From positions 1 through 64,000 of the forward strand of contig JACYLQ010000043.1 of assembly GCA_015272395.1 (NCBI GenBank): DNA of 64,000 nt. The letters run 5' to 3'. This document shows, one piece after another, positions 1 through 9,373 of the stretch. The notes under the pieces are model-generated. The model searched no databases. It saw only the letters and a program-made list of their open reading frames with translations, and was not told the origin of the DNA. The translations under genes and the position numbers were made by a program. How positions within the stretch are numbered: the stretch's first letter is position 1; each line of letters begins with the position of its first letter. Origin of the DNA: Calothrix sp. C42_A2020_038 (GTDB taxonomy: Bacteria > Cyanobacteriota > Cyanobacteriia > Cyanobacteriales > Nostocaceae).

Positions 1-222
1 TACTCAGGGATGGAACAATCCCTGCTGGATGGTTGGCAACATGGGTCAAATCAACCTGCAAGAACTGCGTCTAGTACAAAGTCTCCTATTCCTAACGATG
101 GTGCTAGGAATGGGGTAGAGCGGGTGTCCAGCAATCCAATAGCGCGTAAGGAGTCGGAGTCTGAGAGGACAAACGAAACTTGCGTTGCAAGTTGGAACCC
201 CCCGACTTCAGTCGTGGGGTAA
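1..222 (+). CDS. tnpB: C-terminal tail of IS200/IS605-family TnpB (partial)
   Basis: The frame is open from the first base of the window, so the 5' part of the gene lies outside. The visible ~73 residues have the low-complexity, Ser/Pro/Asn-rich character of the region downstream of the zinc ribbon in cyanobacterial TnpB proteins, ending in a WNPPTSVVG-type tail. The stop codon lies in a GC-rich hairpin typical of IS605 right ends. No catalytic RuvC residue is visible here, so function cannot be judged. TnpB is an RNA-guided nuclease, and the guide RNA normally overlaps this 3' end. Identification rests on the tail and the hairpin together. Confidence 0.6.
   Translation, partial: YSGMEQSLLDGWQHGSNQPARTASSTKSPIPNDGARNGVERVSSNPIARKESESERTNETCVASWNPPTSVVG
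198..222 (+). mobile_element. Right-end hairpin of IS200/IS605-type element
   Basis: A run of C's at 198-203 is followed by GAC, a TTCA loop, GTC and GTGGGG, giving an imperfect stem overlapping the tnpB stop codon. IS605-family right ends carry such subterminal hairpins, and the RNA guide (omega RNA) ends close by. The exact cleavage site cannot be fixed from one copy. Confidence 0.5.
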
Positions 223-570
223 GTTCAGCCGGCTAGATGCATAAGATATGTGAGGAGATTCATCTCTAAGAAGGCACCTTTATTTATGACAATTACTTTT
301 ATTATAGTAATTGTTAATTTTCCTAATGGATGATAGGTGTAAATTTGGTTGAAAAACTACAGTACTGAGATTATATTAGGTAATCGTTGAGACTTTGTTA
401 TTTTTCTCAATATTACTTAGCAATTTAAAATAAATTCTAATTTAGAATCACTCTGAGTGCATCTGCCCTCTAGATTTGCTAAAAGAATGCCATTACCTCG
501 AATCAAGAGCGTATGATTCGAGGTATTTTATCTTTAAGCAAAATATTTTCAATCTATATCTTAGATATCT
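223..570. other. Intergenic region with two hairpins
   Basis: No gene was found. One AT-rich inverted repeat has 9-bp arms at 289-297 and 306-314. A second, stronger one has perfect 12-bp arms at 494-505 and 514-525 and is followed by TTTTA. The second resembles a rightward intrinsic terminator although no gene precedes it on the plus strand, so a small transcript, possibly from the IS end, may stop here. It lies about 45 bp before the nuclease start and could also sit in its leader. Confidence 0.45.
494..530 (+). terminator. Hairpin with perfect 12-bp stem and T-rich tail
   Basis: Arms TACCTCGAATCA and TGATTCGAGGTA are separated by 8 nt and followed by TTTTA. It has the form of an intrinsic terminator on the plus strand. 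Confidence 0.5.
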
Positions 571-1404
571 ATGCCTAAAGTCAAAGGGTTGTTAATTATT
601 GTAATTCTTATTTTACTCGTATATATTACTGGATGTGGGTTACTGGCGCCCCAAAAGCCTGTTAGCGTACATTTAACATTAGGTAATCCAAGCAACGCGA
701 ATATATCAGACCCGAATAATTATTTAATGATCAAGAAACAATATGCGCTATCTTATAATCGCGATAAAGGAATTCCAAATTGGGTGAGTTGGGAGTTAAA
801 TAAATCTTGGTTAGGTGAGGCACCGAGGTCAAATAAATTTCGACCAGATGATACACTTCCCGAAGGCTGGTATCGCGTAACACCTGGTAATTACACACGC
901 AGTGGTTATGATAAGGGACACATGACACCCTCCGCAGACCGTAGCAATAATCCAGAAGATAATGCTGCAACTTTTTTGATGACAAATATTATTCCCCAGG
1001 CGCCGGATAATAATCAAGGCTATTGGGCAGAGTTAGAAAATTACGCCAGAACCTTGGCGAATGAAGGGAAAGAACTATATATAATATCAGGCGGTTACGG
1101 TCAAAAACAAACTATTGCTCAAGGAAAGGTAGCAGTTCCAGACAGGATATTTAAAATTATTGTTGTAACTGAACCAGGGCAAGGTATAAATGGTATTAAC
1201 AAATCCACAAGAGTAATTGCTATAGATACACCAAATGAAAATGGAAATAAAGACAGTAGCTGGACTCAATATTTAACTACTGTTGAAGCAATAGAGAAAA
1301 AAACAGGTTACAATTTTATCGCAAATGCAGACAAATCAATTCAACAATTGATTGAAACCAAAGTCGATCAAGGCATAATTCCCAAAATCAAACAAAGAAC
1401 CTAA
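571..1404 (+). CDS. nucA: Secreted DNA/RNA non-specific endonuclease, NucA family (lipoprotein)
   Basis: 277 residues. The N-terminus is a lipoprotein signal (basic MPKVK, hydrophobic stretch, then ITGC with Cys at 22), so the enzyme is probably exported and membrane-anchored. The betabetaalpha-metal core is recognisable: DKGHMTPSADR at residues 114-124, with His117 as the expected general base, and TNIIPQAPDNNQGYW around 138-152 carrying the Asn metal ligand. Family members hydrolyse both DNA and RNA with a divalent metal. The usual signature is DRGH, and here Arg is replaced by Lys. The convergent neighbour at 1546-1995 is a NuiA-type inhibitor, which strongly supports the call. Confidence 0.93.
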   Translation: MPKVKGLLIIVILILLVYITGCGLLAPQKPVSVHLTLGNPSNANISDPNNYLMIKKQYALSYNRDKGIPNWVSWELNKSWLGEAPRSNKFRPDDTLPEGWYRVTPGNYTRSGYDKGHMTPSADRSNNPEDNAATFLMTNIIPQAPDNNQGYWAELENYARTLANEGKELYIISGGYGQKQTIAQGKVAVPDRIFKIIVVTEPGQGINGINKSTRVIAIDTPNENGNKDSSWTQYLTTVEAIEKKTGYNFIANADKSIQQLIETKVDQGIIPKIKQRT

Positions 1405-1476
1405 CCCATAACCCCTTCCTTACCAGGGAAGGGGAAGATGAAAATACCGGGAAAAGGTTTACTAGAGAGGGTCTAT
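1401..1476. repeat. Dispersed C/G-rich repeat (CCTAACCCC...GGGAAGGGG family)
   Basis: Arms CCCCTTCC (1412-1419) and GGAAGGGG (1427-1434) form a hairpin just after the nuclease stop. Related copies lie at about 15310-15390, 33402-33492, 53701-53764 and 55794-55872. It may serve as the nucA terminator. Confidence 0.55.
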
Positions 1477-1545
1477 ATTTTGAGATTTATGGCGGTGCGT
1501 AAAACCGAAGCGTCTCTACAGGTCTATATTTGTATCAAGGTGTTT

Positions 1546-1995
1546 CTAAGTTTCAATAACTTTAGTACAAAGTCCAGCCAAACCACCTGATGGTACTTTA
1601 CCAACAATATAAACATCAATCTCAATCTCACCCAACCTAATAACTTTAATATCGCTCAAAGTTTCTTTTATTACCTTCACTAAATTTTGGTACTTATGAA
1701 CTATTTCCTTGTCTTCGGGAGAATGCCAAGCTTCCTCAGTAGTTGCAACTTCAAAAAACGAGTCTAAGTCTACAAATTCAACTTTAGTATTAGATGGCTT
1801 GTCTAATTTGGAGAGAACTAACTCAGTATCAACTAGCTGTTTTTCTGGGGACTGCCACAAAAACACATCAAAAGGATACTCAGACTCGCTCATGAACAGC
1901 AAACCATCCGAGGCTTGTTTGAGTTTATCAAGCAACTGGTCATTGCTGAAGGCGCCATTTGTATTTACGTTAGTATCTGACACATTCGCTCTCAA
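1546..1995 (-). CDS. nuiA: Nuclease A inhibitor-like protein (NuiA family)
   Basis: 149 residues. The hallmark regions of Anabaena NuiA are present: QASDGLLFMSESEYPFDVF near residues 27-45, a VDLDSFFE segment near 75-82, RLGEIEIDVYIVG near 120-132, and the C-terminal TKVIET. In the known complex, the C-terminal end of NuiA inserts into the nuclease active site. The protein lacks a signal peptide, so it would act in the cytoplasm and protect the cell from NucA that has not been exported. It is convergent with the nuclease gene, 141 bp away. The N-terminal ~20 residues are not part of the conserved core. Confidence 0.9.
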   Translation of the reverse strand: MRANVSDTNVNTNGAFSNDQLLDKLKQASDGLLFMSESEYPFDVFLWQSPEKQLVDTELVLSKLDKPSNTKVEFVDLDSFFEVATTEEAWHSPEDKEIVHKYQNLVKVIKETLSDIKVIRLGEIEIDVYIVGKVPSGGLAGLCTKVIET

Positions 1996-2026
1996 TTAGA
2001 AAACATACCTAATATTACATGCCTTT

Positions 2027-2053
2027 AAAATGTGAACCAATGGTTCACATTTT
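2027..2053. terminator. Perfect 12-bp stem hairpin between nuiA and the amino-acid transporter gene
   Basis: Arms AAAATGTGAACC and GGTTCACATTTT are separated by three bases. It lies just beyond the stop of the transporter gene (minus strand) and about 30 bp upstream of the inhibitor gene start. It could terminate the former or act as an operator for the latter. Confidence 0.5.
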
Positions 2054-2066
2054 AATATTTTTGTAC

Positions 2067-3551
2067 TTATTTTTGCTTAACAGGGTTCATCCATGTCTCA
2101 AGACGGCTAAACATTTGAGAAGATAATAGTGTTAAACATAAGTAAATGATTGCCACACCTGCATAAATTTCAAAAGGGCGGTAATTTTGAGCTACTATTA
2201 ACTGTCCTTTACGAAATAATTCATCAAAGCTGATAACTGCGACTAAACTGGTATCTTTAAGCATACTGATAAATTCGTTACCTAAAGGTGGTAACATTCG
2301 GCGAAATGCTTGGGGAAATATGACGTAGCACATTGTTTGTACTGCATCAAAGCCGAGTGATTTTGCTGCCTCAGATTGTCCAATTTCGATAGATTGGATA
2401 CCCGCGCGAACAATTTCGGCAATATAAGCAGCGCTATTTAAACTTAATGCAACAACAGCAGCAGCAAAGCGGTTAAAACTGAAATCTAATCCTAAGTTTT
2501 GTACTACGGCAGGAATGCCATAATAAATCATAAAAAGTTGTACTAGTAATGGTGTACCACGAAAGAAGTCGATATACGCTCTTGCAGCCCAACCCAATGG
2601 TGTAAAATGTGAAAGTCGAGCAATACCGATTAAAGAACCTACAATTAAACCTAGAAATACAGAGAATATAGTTAGTTGCAGCGTGATTAAGGCGCCTTGT
2701 AAAAGTAAGGGGAAAGCTTGTATCAAAACAGTAATTGAGTTTGGACTACTATCAGCTTGTGGGATCAAATCTAAGCTTTCGGGTAATTTTGGCGGTGTAG
2801 TTTTAAACCATTTTTGGTAAATCTGCGCGTAAGTACCATTATTAAAGATTTTGGTCAAACCTTGATTAATCAACTTTAAATTAGTTGAATCTTTGGGTGT
2901 TGGTATACCATAATACTCTTCTGTTAATAATTCCTGTACAGTTTTAATCCCCTGAAGATTTCCTGAATTAATGGCATAGGCAATGACAGGAGCATCACCA
3001 ATCATTGCATCGACATTCCCATTAGCCAATTCTTGCAGTGCTAAAGGGGTAGAATCAAAAGTGCGGATCTGGGCACCTTTTGCTTCCTTTGCCTTAGCGG
3101 CGCCAGTAGTACCAATTTGAACTGCAACTCTCTGATTATTTAACTTATCAAAACTGGTAATATCTTGATTATTCGTCCTAATTGCAATTGCCAATCCTGA
3201 CTTAAAATAAGGGCGAGAAAACGAAACAGCTTGCGCGCGTTCTTTTGTAATAGTCATTGAACTGATAGCAGCATCAATAGTCCTTGCTTGTAATGCAGAA
3301 ATCAAACCATCAAAAGGTACAGATTGAAAATTAACCTTGAAACCAGCTGCACTACCAACTGCATTCATCAAATCAATAGAAAAACCCTGTAACTCCCCTT
3401 TCTGACCTTGAAACTCCATTGGAGGATAAGCAGGTTCCGTTCCCACGCGCAAACTCTTCCCTCCAGCATCCTCACCCGACCCACACCCACCTAAAACTAG
3501 TAAAAAACAACATACTCCTACCAATAAACTACTAAAAATACCTCTCCTCAT
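2067..3551 (-). CDS. Polar amino-acid ABC transporter, fused substrate-binding protein and permease (GlnH-GlnP type)
   Basis: From the ATG at 3551 (494 residues), preceded by AAAGGTAAGAGG, the protein begins with a lipoprotein signal ending in LGGC. A longer frame opening with TTG at 3635 adds an unlikely hydrophilic leader. A periplasmic binding domain follows, with typical phrases LRVGTEPAYPPMEF and DLMNAVG. The C-terminal ~210 residues form a His/Glu/Gln-type permease with several membrane spans and SLGFDAVQTMCYVIFPQAFRRMLPPLGN matching the EAA loop region. Such fusions are known for glutamine and polar amino-acid importers. The ATPase is encoded divergently at 3686. Confidence 0.9.
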   Translation of the reverse strand: MRRGIFSSLLVGVCCFLLVLGGCGSGEDAGGKSLRVGTEPAYPPMEFQGQKGELQGFSIDLMNAVGSAAGFKVNFQSVPFDGLISALQARTIDAAISSMTITKERAQAVSFSRPYFKSGLAIAIRTNNQDITSFDKLNNQRVAVQIGTTGAAKAKEAKGAQIRTFDSTPLALQELANGNVDAMIGDAPVIAYAINSGNLQGIKTVQELLTEEYYGIPTPKDSTNLKLINQGLTKIFNNGTYAQIYQKWFKTTPPKLPESLDLIPQADSSPNSITVLIQAFPLLLQGALITLQLTIFSVFLGLIVGSLIGIARLSHFTPLGWAARAYIDFFRGTPLLVQLFMIYYGIPAVVQNLGLDFSFNRFAAAVVALSLNSAAYIAEIVRAGIQSIEIGQSEAAKSLGFDAVQTMCYVIFPQAFRRMLPPLGNEFISMLKDTSLVAVISFDELFRKGQLIVAQNYRPFEIYAGVAIIYLCLTLLSSQMFSRLETWMNPVKQK

Positions 3552-3685
3552 CCTCTTACCTTTGCGTCCTTGGCGCCCTTTGTGGTTTGTTAATATTATT
3601 TGTGGTTTGTTAATGTTAATAGAAAGAGCTGACAAGGATGCCCACCCTACAAGAATAATTAATAGAATTTATACAAAACCCAACA

Positions 3686-4432
3686 ATGACTAACCCAGCC
3701 ATAAAATTTGAAAACGTAGAAAAAAACTTCGGCACCCTCAAAGTTCTTAAAGGCATTAGTGGCGAAATACATCGAGGCGAAGTCATAGCCATTATTGGTT
3801 CTTCCGGGTGCGGGAAAAGTACCCTACTACGCTGCTTTAACCGTCTAGAATGTATTAACAGTGGAAAACTAACTGTCAACGGTATAGATTTATCACAACC
3901 AAAGCTGCATCGAAACATACTTCGACAGCTGCATACACAAGTAGGGATGGTTTTCCAACAATTTAACTTATTTCCCCATCTGACAGTTTTAGAAAACTTA
4001 ACGTTGGCGCAGCGTAAAGTCCTTAAAAAAACACCGAAAGAAAGCGCAGAACTTGCAGGACAATATCTTGATAAAGTTGGTTTATTCGATAAAGCCAACT
4101 CATACCCAGAACAGCTTTCCGGTGGACAAAAACAACGTGTAGCTATCGCGCGTAGTTTATGCATGAACCCACAAATTATGCTTTTCGACGAACCAACCAG
4201 CGCCCTAGACCCAGAATTAGTAGGTGAAGTTTTACAGGTAATACAGCAACTAGCTGCCGAAGGCATGACAATGGTAGTTGTGACTCACGAAATGCAGTTC
4301 GCTCGCGAAGTAGCCAACCGTGTTTTTTTTATGGATGGTGGAGTTATTGTTGAAGAGGGAAATGCACAGCAAGTAATCCAAAACCCCAAAAGCGAAAGAC
4401 TGCGTAATTTTATGAGCAGAATCAATAAATAA
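3686..4432 (+). CDS. glnQ: Amino-acid ABC transporter ATP-binding protein (GlnQ type)
   Basis: 248 residues, full length for the family. Walker A is GSSGCGKST (38-46), the Q-loop region reads [14 protein letters not shown], the signature is LSGGQKQR, and Walker B is [10 protein letters not shown]. It should power the divergently encoded fused binding protein-permease, as the two genes share a ~134-bp promoter region. The exact substrate (glutamine, histidine or general polar amino acids) cannot be read from the sequence. A fragment of a related ATPase lies at 63313-63513. Confidence 0.93.
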   Translation: MTNPAIKFENVEKNFGTLKVLKGISGEIHRGEVIAIIGSSGCGKSTLLRCFNRLECINSGKLTVNGIDLSQPKLHRNILRQLHTQVGMVFQQFNLFPHLTVLENLTLAQRKVLKKTPKESAELAGQYLDKVGLFDKANSYPEQLSGGQKQRVAIARSLCMNPQIMLFDEPTSALDPELVGEVLQVIQQLAAEGMTMVVVTHEMQFAREVANRVFFMDGGVIVEEGNAQQVIQNPKSERLRNFMSRINK

Positions 4433-4456
4433 TTTAATTAAGAATTAATAATTATG

Positions 4457-4699
4457 CTAAAGATACTCACGTAGAAAATCATAGGGGTCTTCATCCCAAG
4501 ACGGTTCAGGATGAAGCATATTCAATTTGCTGATCACATCCGCTTCAATTTCATCACTATCATGTCTATCAAACAATGATGCAAGCTCTTTCCAGTCACG
4601 GTCTTTCAGAGATGTGAGTGGAGGTGCGTGTGTGCTTGGTTCTTGTGTAAACAAGCTATCATGCGATTGAGTTGACTTTGGCAAATTATTATTAGTCAC
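4457..4699 (-). CDS. Small acidic hypothetical protein
   Basis: 80 residues, not recognised. The N-terminal third is Ser/Thr/Pro-rich and looks disordered. The C-terminal half is acidic, with a possible helix LKDRDWKELASLFDRHDSDE and a tail PSWDEDPYDFLREYL. No signal peptide or membrane segment is present. The stop is only ~24 bp from the convergent glnQ stop. The ordered acidic C-terminus makes it more gene-like than neighbouring spurious frames, but function is unknown. Confidence 0.55.
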   Translation of the reverse strand: MTNNNLPKSTQSHDSLFTQEPSTHAPPLTSLKDRDWKELASLFDRHDSDEIEADVISKLNMLHPEPSWDEDPYDFLREYL

Positions 4700-4857
4700 G
4701 GCATATCAAAAATTAAGTATTTTAGTGTTGGTAACTTCAAGTTATGACTTTACCTATTTCATTAATACTTGAATTATAAGCTTGAAACCGGATAATTCTC
4801 TTCTCAGATAAATTACTTAGTAACCAGATTTTCAACTCCTTAAAGAAGTTGGAAATC

Positions 4858-5526
4858 TCAAACTTGCAGTTGCAGGTTAACTTGGAAAACTTCAGAAAAG
4901 CGATTTGCAATCTTGATGCGGACTTCATCGCAACTTATATTAGGTAGCCATTGTGCTAAACTCGCAACGGGTCTATCAGCAATACCACATGGAACAATAT
5001 TAGCGAATCCGCTCATGTCTGGGTTGACATTAAGTGAAAACCCGTGCATAGTAATCCAGCGTTTGACTTTGATGCCAATGGCTGCAACTTTGCGACCTTC
5101 GACCCAAACTCCTGTTAATCCAGGAAGGCGCGCGCTATCAAGTCCATAATCATTAATTACTCGAATTAACACTTCTTCCAATTGTCGTAAATACCAGTGT
5201 AAATCCTGATAATAATAGTGCAAGTTTAAAATTGGATACCCAACTATTTGACCAGGACAGTGATATGTAACCTCACCACCACGTTCGATGTGGTGAATTT
5301 CATATGGAGAGCTATTTGGGTCAAAGTTTAGAAATTTGGGATTGGCGCCTTGTCCTAGGGTATAAACTGGTGGATGTTCAACCAGAATTAACACATCTTC
5401 TAAACTTGGATTCTGGATACGCTCTTGCAAGAGCGTGCGTTGCCATGCCAATGCTTCTGAATATGGTATCACTTTTTGGTTATATAACAAACAATAACGC
5501 AGGTTGAAAGTTGTGTTGCTATTCAT
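4858..5526 (-). CDS. lipB: Octanoyltransferase (lipoate-protein ligase B)
   Basis: 222 residues. It transfers octanoyl from acyl carrier protein to lipoyl domains of 2-oxoacid dehydrogenases and GcvH, the first step of lipoic acid synthesis. The family motif [12 protein letters not shown] is at 82-93. The catalytic Lys is in RKVAAIG (Lys146), and the catalytic Cys is Cys180 in FANIVPCGI. LipA is not encoded in the window. The gene appears monocistronic. Confidence 0.95.
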   Translation of the reverse strand: MNSNTTFNLRYCLLYNQKVIPYSEALAWQRTLLQERIQNPSLEDVLILVEHPPVYTLGQGANPKFLNFDPNSSPYEIHHIERGGEVTYHCPGQIVGYPILNLHYYYQDLHWYLRQLEEVLIRVINDYGLDSARLPGLTGVWVEGRKVAAIGIKVKRWITMHGFSLNVNPDMSGFANIVPCGIADRPVASLAQWLPNISCDEVRIKIANRFSEVFQVNLQLQV

Positions 5527-6129
5527 TACAAAATAAAACCATTGACATAAAAAAAGTATATAAAAACACCTAGCTTTGGAAATATGGGAATGTAAATGCT
5601 GTTTTCCGTTTTCCTCAGCACAGCAATTGTCAAGCTGTGCAAAAGATTGTAAAGGAAAATCAAGATAAGCGGTTTTGTAAATTACGAAGTGCTAGTTTGA
5701 ATATATAACCTCAATGGTAATGGTGCTGGAGGGAGTTCTCTGCCAAATACGTCACGCTAAGAACAAAAAAACAAATGCACTCTTGTGTGGCGCCTAATTT
5801 AATTGCTGAACAACCATGTTGAATAAAACTGCCAAAAAACCGATTAAACTGACTAAAAAGCAAGTTACCTAAGGAGGAGTAGAGTCTTAGAAGATGCACA
5901 TCACATCTGAGTGACTAAGACAAATCTTTTTGACGATTTGGGAATGTCGTAGAGATTTGAGGTCAAGGTGGAATCAGGCACGTTTTAAATTGGAACTTAT
6001 ATGGCATTGATTAGGCGTAAAACAGGACTTGCAATTTTGTTTGATTACTATTCTTGGCGGCAGCGATAGACCTTACCGCAAAAAAAAGCGTAATTCAACT
6101 CAAGTTAAAGTTTGAGCGGGAGAGTTTAC
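5527..6129. promoter_or_regulatory. Long intergenic region and probable lrtA leader
   Basis: About 600 bp without a convincing gene. A hairpin with 7-bp arms lies at 5618-5624/5634-5640 near lipB. The part before 6130 probably contains the lrtA promoter and 5' untranslated leader. In Synechococcus, lrtA carries a long leader affecting light-dependent transcript stability; that function is inferred here from homology of the downstream gene only. No promoter was fixed. Confidence 0.4.
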
Positions 6130-6801
6130 ATGAAGCTTGTCATCCACGGCAAAAATATTGAAATCACCGATGCAATCCGAGAATATGTGCATCAGAAAAT
6201 TGAAAAGGCAGTAAGTCACTTTCAAAATATCACGAACGAAGTGGATGTCCATTTGAGCGTGGCTCGCAATCCCCGAATTAATCCAAGACAAGCTGCGGAA
6301 GTGACAATTTATGCGAATAAAAATGTCATCCGTGCCGAGGAGAGTAGCGAGAACTTATATGCAAGCATTGATTTGGTCGCAGATAAAATCGCACGTCAAT
6401 TAAGGAAATACAAAGAGCGGATTCAAAATAAGAAAAATTCTAATCCAGTAGAAGAAACAGTTGCTGAAATAGCTACCACAACAGTAGTTGATGATTTAAT
6501 CGGAAATAGAACTCCTGAACTTCCTAAAGAAGTTGTTCGTACTAAATATTTTGCCATGCCACCGATGACAATTACAGAAGCTTTAGAGCAACTGCAAATG
6601 GTTGGGCATGATTTTTACATGTTCCATAATATCGAAACTGGAGAAATTAACGTTATCTACGAACGTAACCACGGTGGATACGGTGTTATTCAACCCCGCA
6701 AAAATAACAATGGCAATGGACACGCTAACGGTAATGGTAAGAATGGTAAAGCAACTCACGCTAGTGTAGTCATGCCAGAAAAACCACACGTAAATCGATG
6801 A
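6130..6801 (+). CDS. lrtA: Long-form ribosome hibernation promoting factor (LrtA/HPF)
   Basis: From the ATG at 6130 the protein is 223 residues. The N-terminal S30AE/YfiA domain starts [16 protein letters not shown] and binds the 30S subunit. A basic, low-complexity linker follows, then the C-terminal dimerisation domain around [19 protein letters not shown] and [12 protein letters not shown], found only in long HPFs that form 100S ribosome dimers. The tail is Asn/Gly-rich. The alternative TTG start at 6112 adds six residues, but GGGAGAG just upstream of 6130 fits the ATG. In cyanobacteria the gene is repressed by light. Confidence 0.95.
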   Translation: MKLVIHGKNIEITDAIREYVHQKIEKAVSHFQNITNEVDVHLSVARNPRINPRQAAEVTIYANKNVIRAEESSENLYASIDLVADKIARQLRKYKERIQNKKNSNPVEETVAEIATTTVVDDLIGNRTPELPKEVVRTKYFAMPPMTITEALEQLQMVGHDFYMFHNIETGEINVIYERNHGGYGVIQPRKNNNGNGHANGNGKNGKATHASVVMPEKPHVNR

Positions 6802-6922
6802 AAGCTTGTCGGACAGGCATCTTTGCCTGTCCTTAAAATTAAAAAATTGGCTCCAGTATATTTTTGCCTTATTTTGCTACACTGCTGTATGTCAATCTAG
6901 GTAAAAATAGCGTGCGAGCAAA

Positions 6923-7804
6923 GTGAAAAAAATCTGGCTGTATAATTTATTGGTGATAACTTTAGGAATGCTTTTATTTACCTGGCGTTCCTCGGATTTA
7001 TCTATAACTTCGATTGCTAGTACACAAAAAGTTACTATTACAACACCTCAAAAAATTCAGTACGAATCGCGCGTTTTAGTGGAAAGTGTAGTTCATATCG
7101 TGAAAATTCCAGCCAACAGCAAGTATTTAGTAACTCCTGTAGTATCAGATAAATTAAATACCGTAGAAGAATTTGCCCAAAAGCACAAAGCTATTGCAGT
7201 GTTAAACGCTGGATATTTTGACCCAGTTAATCAAAAATCAACGTCTTACATTACTCAACAACGAAAGCTTGTAGCAGACCCAAAATTAAATGAGAGACTT
7301 GTAAATAATCCGAAACTAAAATCTTACTTGCCCAAAATCTTAAACCGCAGCGAATTTAGAAAGATATCATGTGGTTCTAAAATACAATACGAAATTGCAT
7401 TTCATGAGCAAAAAACGACGCTTAACTGTCAAATTATCGATGCAATTGGCGCCGGTCCGAAACTATTACCCGACCTAACTTTAGTTGAAGAAGGTTTTGT
7501 AGATAACATTAATGGTCGTGACGCAATTGGTAGTAATCAACTTAATGCCCGCAGTGCGGTAGGAATTACTGAAGATGGAAGCGTTCTTCTGGTAATGGTC
7601 GCGCAAAAACCAGAAACACCATCAGGTGTATCTTTACCCAAATTAGCTGACTTAATGAAAAATTTGGGCGCCAAGTCAGCTATGAATCTAGATGGTGGAA
7701 GTTCATCTTCACTTTACTATAACGGTAAAATTTATAACGGCAAAATAGATAAACAAGGAAATTCAACTATTCGCCCGATCAAATCAGTGTTATTAATAAA
7801 ATAA
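6923..7804 (+). CDS. Phosphodiester glycosidase family protein (NAGPA-like domain)
   Basis: 293 residues with a GTG start. An N-terminal hydrophobic anchor or signal (residues 5-20) is followed by a NAGPA/DUF2233-type domain: VLNAGYFDP near 93-101, NARSAVGITEDGSVLLVM near 210-227, and MNLDGGSSSSLYY near 254-266. The family includes the enzyme that uncovers mannose-6-phosphate in lysosomal targeting. Bacterial members probably act on periplasmic glycans, but the substrate is unknown. The gene stands alone between lrtA and chlI. Confidence 0.85.
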   Translation: MKKIWLYNLLVITLGMLLFTWRSSDLSITSIASTQKVTITTPQKIQYESRVLVESVVHIVKIPANSKYLVTPVVSDKLNTVEEFAQKHKAIAVLNAGYFDPVNQKSTSYITQQRKLVADPKLNERLVNNPKLKSYLPKILNRSEFRKISCGSKIQYEIAFHEQKTTLNCQIIDAIGAGPKLLPDLTLVEEGFVDNINGRDAIGSNQLNARSAVGITEDGSVLLVMVAQKPETPSGVSLPKLADLMKNLGAKSAMNLDGGSSSSLYYNGKIYNGKIDKQGNSTIRPIKSVLLIK

Positions 7805-8159
7805 TAGACCAAATAAATAGAAGATTCGCATTAACTCGTTTAATCTTCATAATGATACTTACATGCAGTAATCAGAACATCTGTATTTGTGAAGTATAAA
7901 TTAATTTATGTACAACACAAATACCAGAAGGAAATTTATTATTAGGAATTTTTAGCTGCTTCAGTTTAAGTCATTTGTTTACCTCACTCAAACGAGTCAA
8001 GTTTTAAGAGTAGGCGGCGATTTTAATTATTACGTTTATACTTTACTTTAGGGTAAATTAAGTTATTGTCGGTCATGGTAACTTATCTGTTTCCCTGCCT
8101 CCCTCCTTATGGCACAATAAAAAGCTGTAATAAGAGAAATATAGTAAAAGGTAATAAGC
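7805..8159. other. Intergenic region upstream of chlI
   Basis: About 355 bp, AT-rich. I see no gene, strong hairpin or recognisable RNA element. It presumably holds the chlI promoter. An overlapping alternative frame beginning at 8066 runs into chlI out of frame and is not supported. Confidence 0.4.
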
Positions 8160-9275
8160 GTGAGTTCAACTGCTACAGCTACAAGCGCGCGTCGTGTAGT
8201 TTTTCCATTTACAGCAATTGTCGGTCAGGAAGAAATGAAGTTGGCTTTGCTGTTGAACGTCATTGACCCCAAAATTGGTGGTGTAATGATTATGGGGGAT
8301 AGAGGAACAGGTAAGTCTACCACCATTAGAGCATTAGCTGACTTGCTTCCAGAAATTCCCGTTGTTGAAAATGACCCATTTAATAGTCACCCTAGTGACC
8401 CAGAATTAATGGGTGACGAAGTGCGTACAATTGTGCAGCAAGGAGGACATATTCCTGTTGTACAGCGTAAAGTACAGATGGTTGATTTACCTTTAGGCGC
8501 CACCGAAGACCGGGTTTGTGGCACAATTGATATTGAAAAAGCACTTTCTGAGGGTGTAAAAGCCTTTGAACCAGGACTATTGGCAAAAGCAAACAGAGGT
8601 ATATTATACGTAGATGAAGTCAACTTGTTAGATGACCATTTAGTTGACGTGCTTCTGGACTCAGCTGCAAGTGGTTGGAACACAGTCGAACGTGAAGGTA
8701 TTTCAATTCGTCACCCCGCGCGGTTCGTATTAGTTGGTTCCGGAAACCCAGAAGAAGGTGAACTACGTCCGCAGTTACTCGACCGTTTTGGAATGCACGC
8801 TGAAATTCATACTGTCAAAGAACCAGCTTTGCGTGTACAAATAGTTGAACAGCGTTCAGAATTTGATCAAAACCCTTATCCTTTCTTAGAAAAATACAAA
8901 CCGCAACAAGACGAGTTGCAACAGCGTATCATTGATGCCCAAAACTTATTACCCTCTGTTAATATTGACTATGACTTACGGGTGAAAATTTCCGAAGTTT
9001 GTGCTGAACTGGATGTGGACGGTTTACGCGGTGATATCGTCACCAACCGCGCAGCAAAAGCTATTACTGCATTTGAAGGGCGTAACGAAGTAACAGTTGA
9101 GGATATTCGTCGCGTAATTACCCTGTGTCTACGTCACCGTTTGCGTAAAGACCCACTTGAATCTATTGATTCTGGCTACAAAGTCGAAAAAGTATTCGGT
9201 CGCGTTTTCGGCGTAGAAGTAGCAGAGGATACTGCATCTAAAAACGGTACTGGTATTAAAACAGGAGTCCGTTAA
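8160..9275 (+). CDS. chlI: Magnesium chelatase ATPase subunit I
   Basis: 371 residues with a GTG start. An AAA+ ATPase that forms a ring with ChlD and drives Mg2+ insertion into protoporphyrin IX by ChlH, the committed step of chlorophyll synthesis. Walker A is GDRGTGKST (46-54), Walker B is [11 protein letters not shown], and the sensor region is [23 protein letters not shown]. Length and C-terminal helical lid are normal for cyanobacterial ChlI. ChlD and ChlH are not in the window. Confidence 0.97.
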   Translation: MSSTATATSARRVVFPFTAIVGQEEMKLALLLNVIDPKIGGVMIMGDRGTGKSTTIRALADLLPEIPVVENDPFNSHPSDPELMGDEVRTIVQQGGHIPVVQRKVQMVDLPLGATEDRVCGTIDIEKALSEGVKAFEPGLLAKANRGILYVDEVNLLDDHLVDVLLDSAASGWNTVEREGISIRHPARFVLVGSGNPEEGELRPQLLDRFGMHAEIHTVKEPALRVQIVEQRSEFDQNPYPFLEKYKPQQDELQQRIIDAQNLLPSVNIDYDLRVKISEVCAELDVDGLRGDIVTNRAAKAITAFEGRNEVTVEDIRRVITLCLRHRLRKDPLESIDSGYKVEKVFGRVFGVEVAEDTASKNGTGIKTGVR

Positions 9276-9312
9276 CCAATCGTAGAGTCAAGGTTAATTT
9301 GTTAATTAATTC

Positions 9313-9338
9313 TAGAGACGCAATTAATTGCGTCTCTA
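9313..9338. repeat. 26-bp perfect palindrome (TAGAGACG...CGTCTCTA family)
   Basis: TAGAGACGCAATT is followed directly by its reverse complement. It shares its termini with palindromes at 34161, 44582, 46331 and 53433 but has a different centre. It lies between chlI and the next gene. Confidence 0.75.
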
Positions 9339-9373
9339 CTCCGCGCTCATCACTCATCGCTCATCACTCATTT

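Noticed and set aside
3616-4266. 216-residue minus-strand ORF opposite glnQ
   Set aside because: Cys/Ser-rich shadow of the ATPase; the plus strand holds all ABC motifs.
4737-4928. 63-residue ORF at the lipB 3' end
   Set aside because: Overlaps lipB out of frame and has no conserved-looking sequence.
8066-8266. 66-residue ORF overlapping the chlI start
   Set aside because: Out of frame with chlI, Cys/Lys-rich random composition, and it uses the chlI leader and 5' coding DNA.
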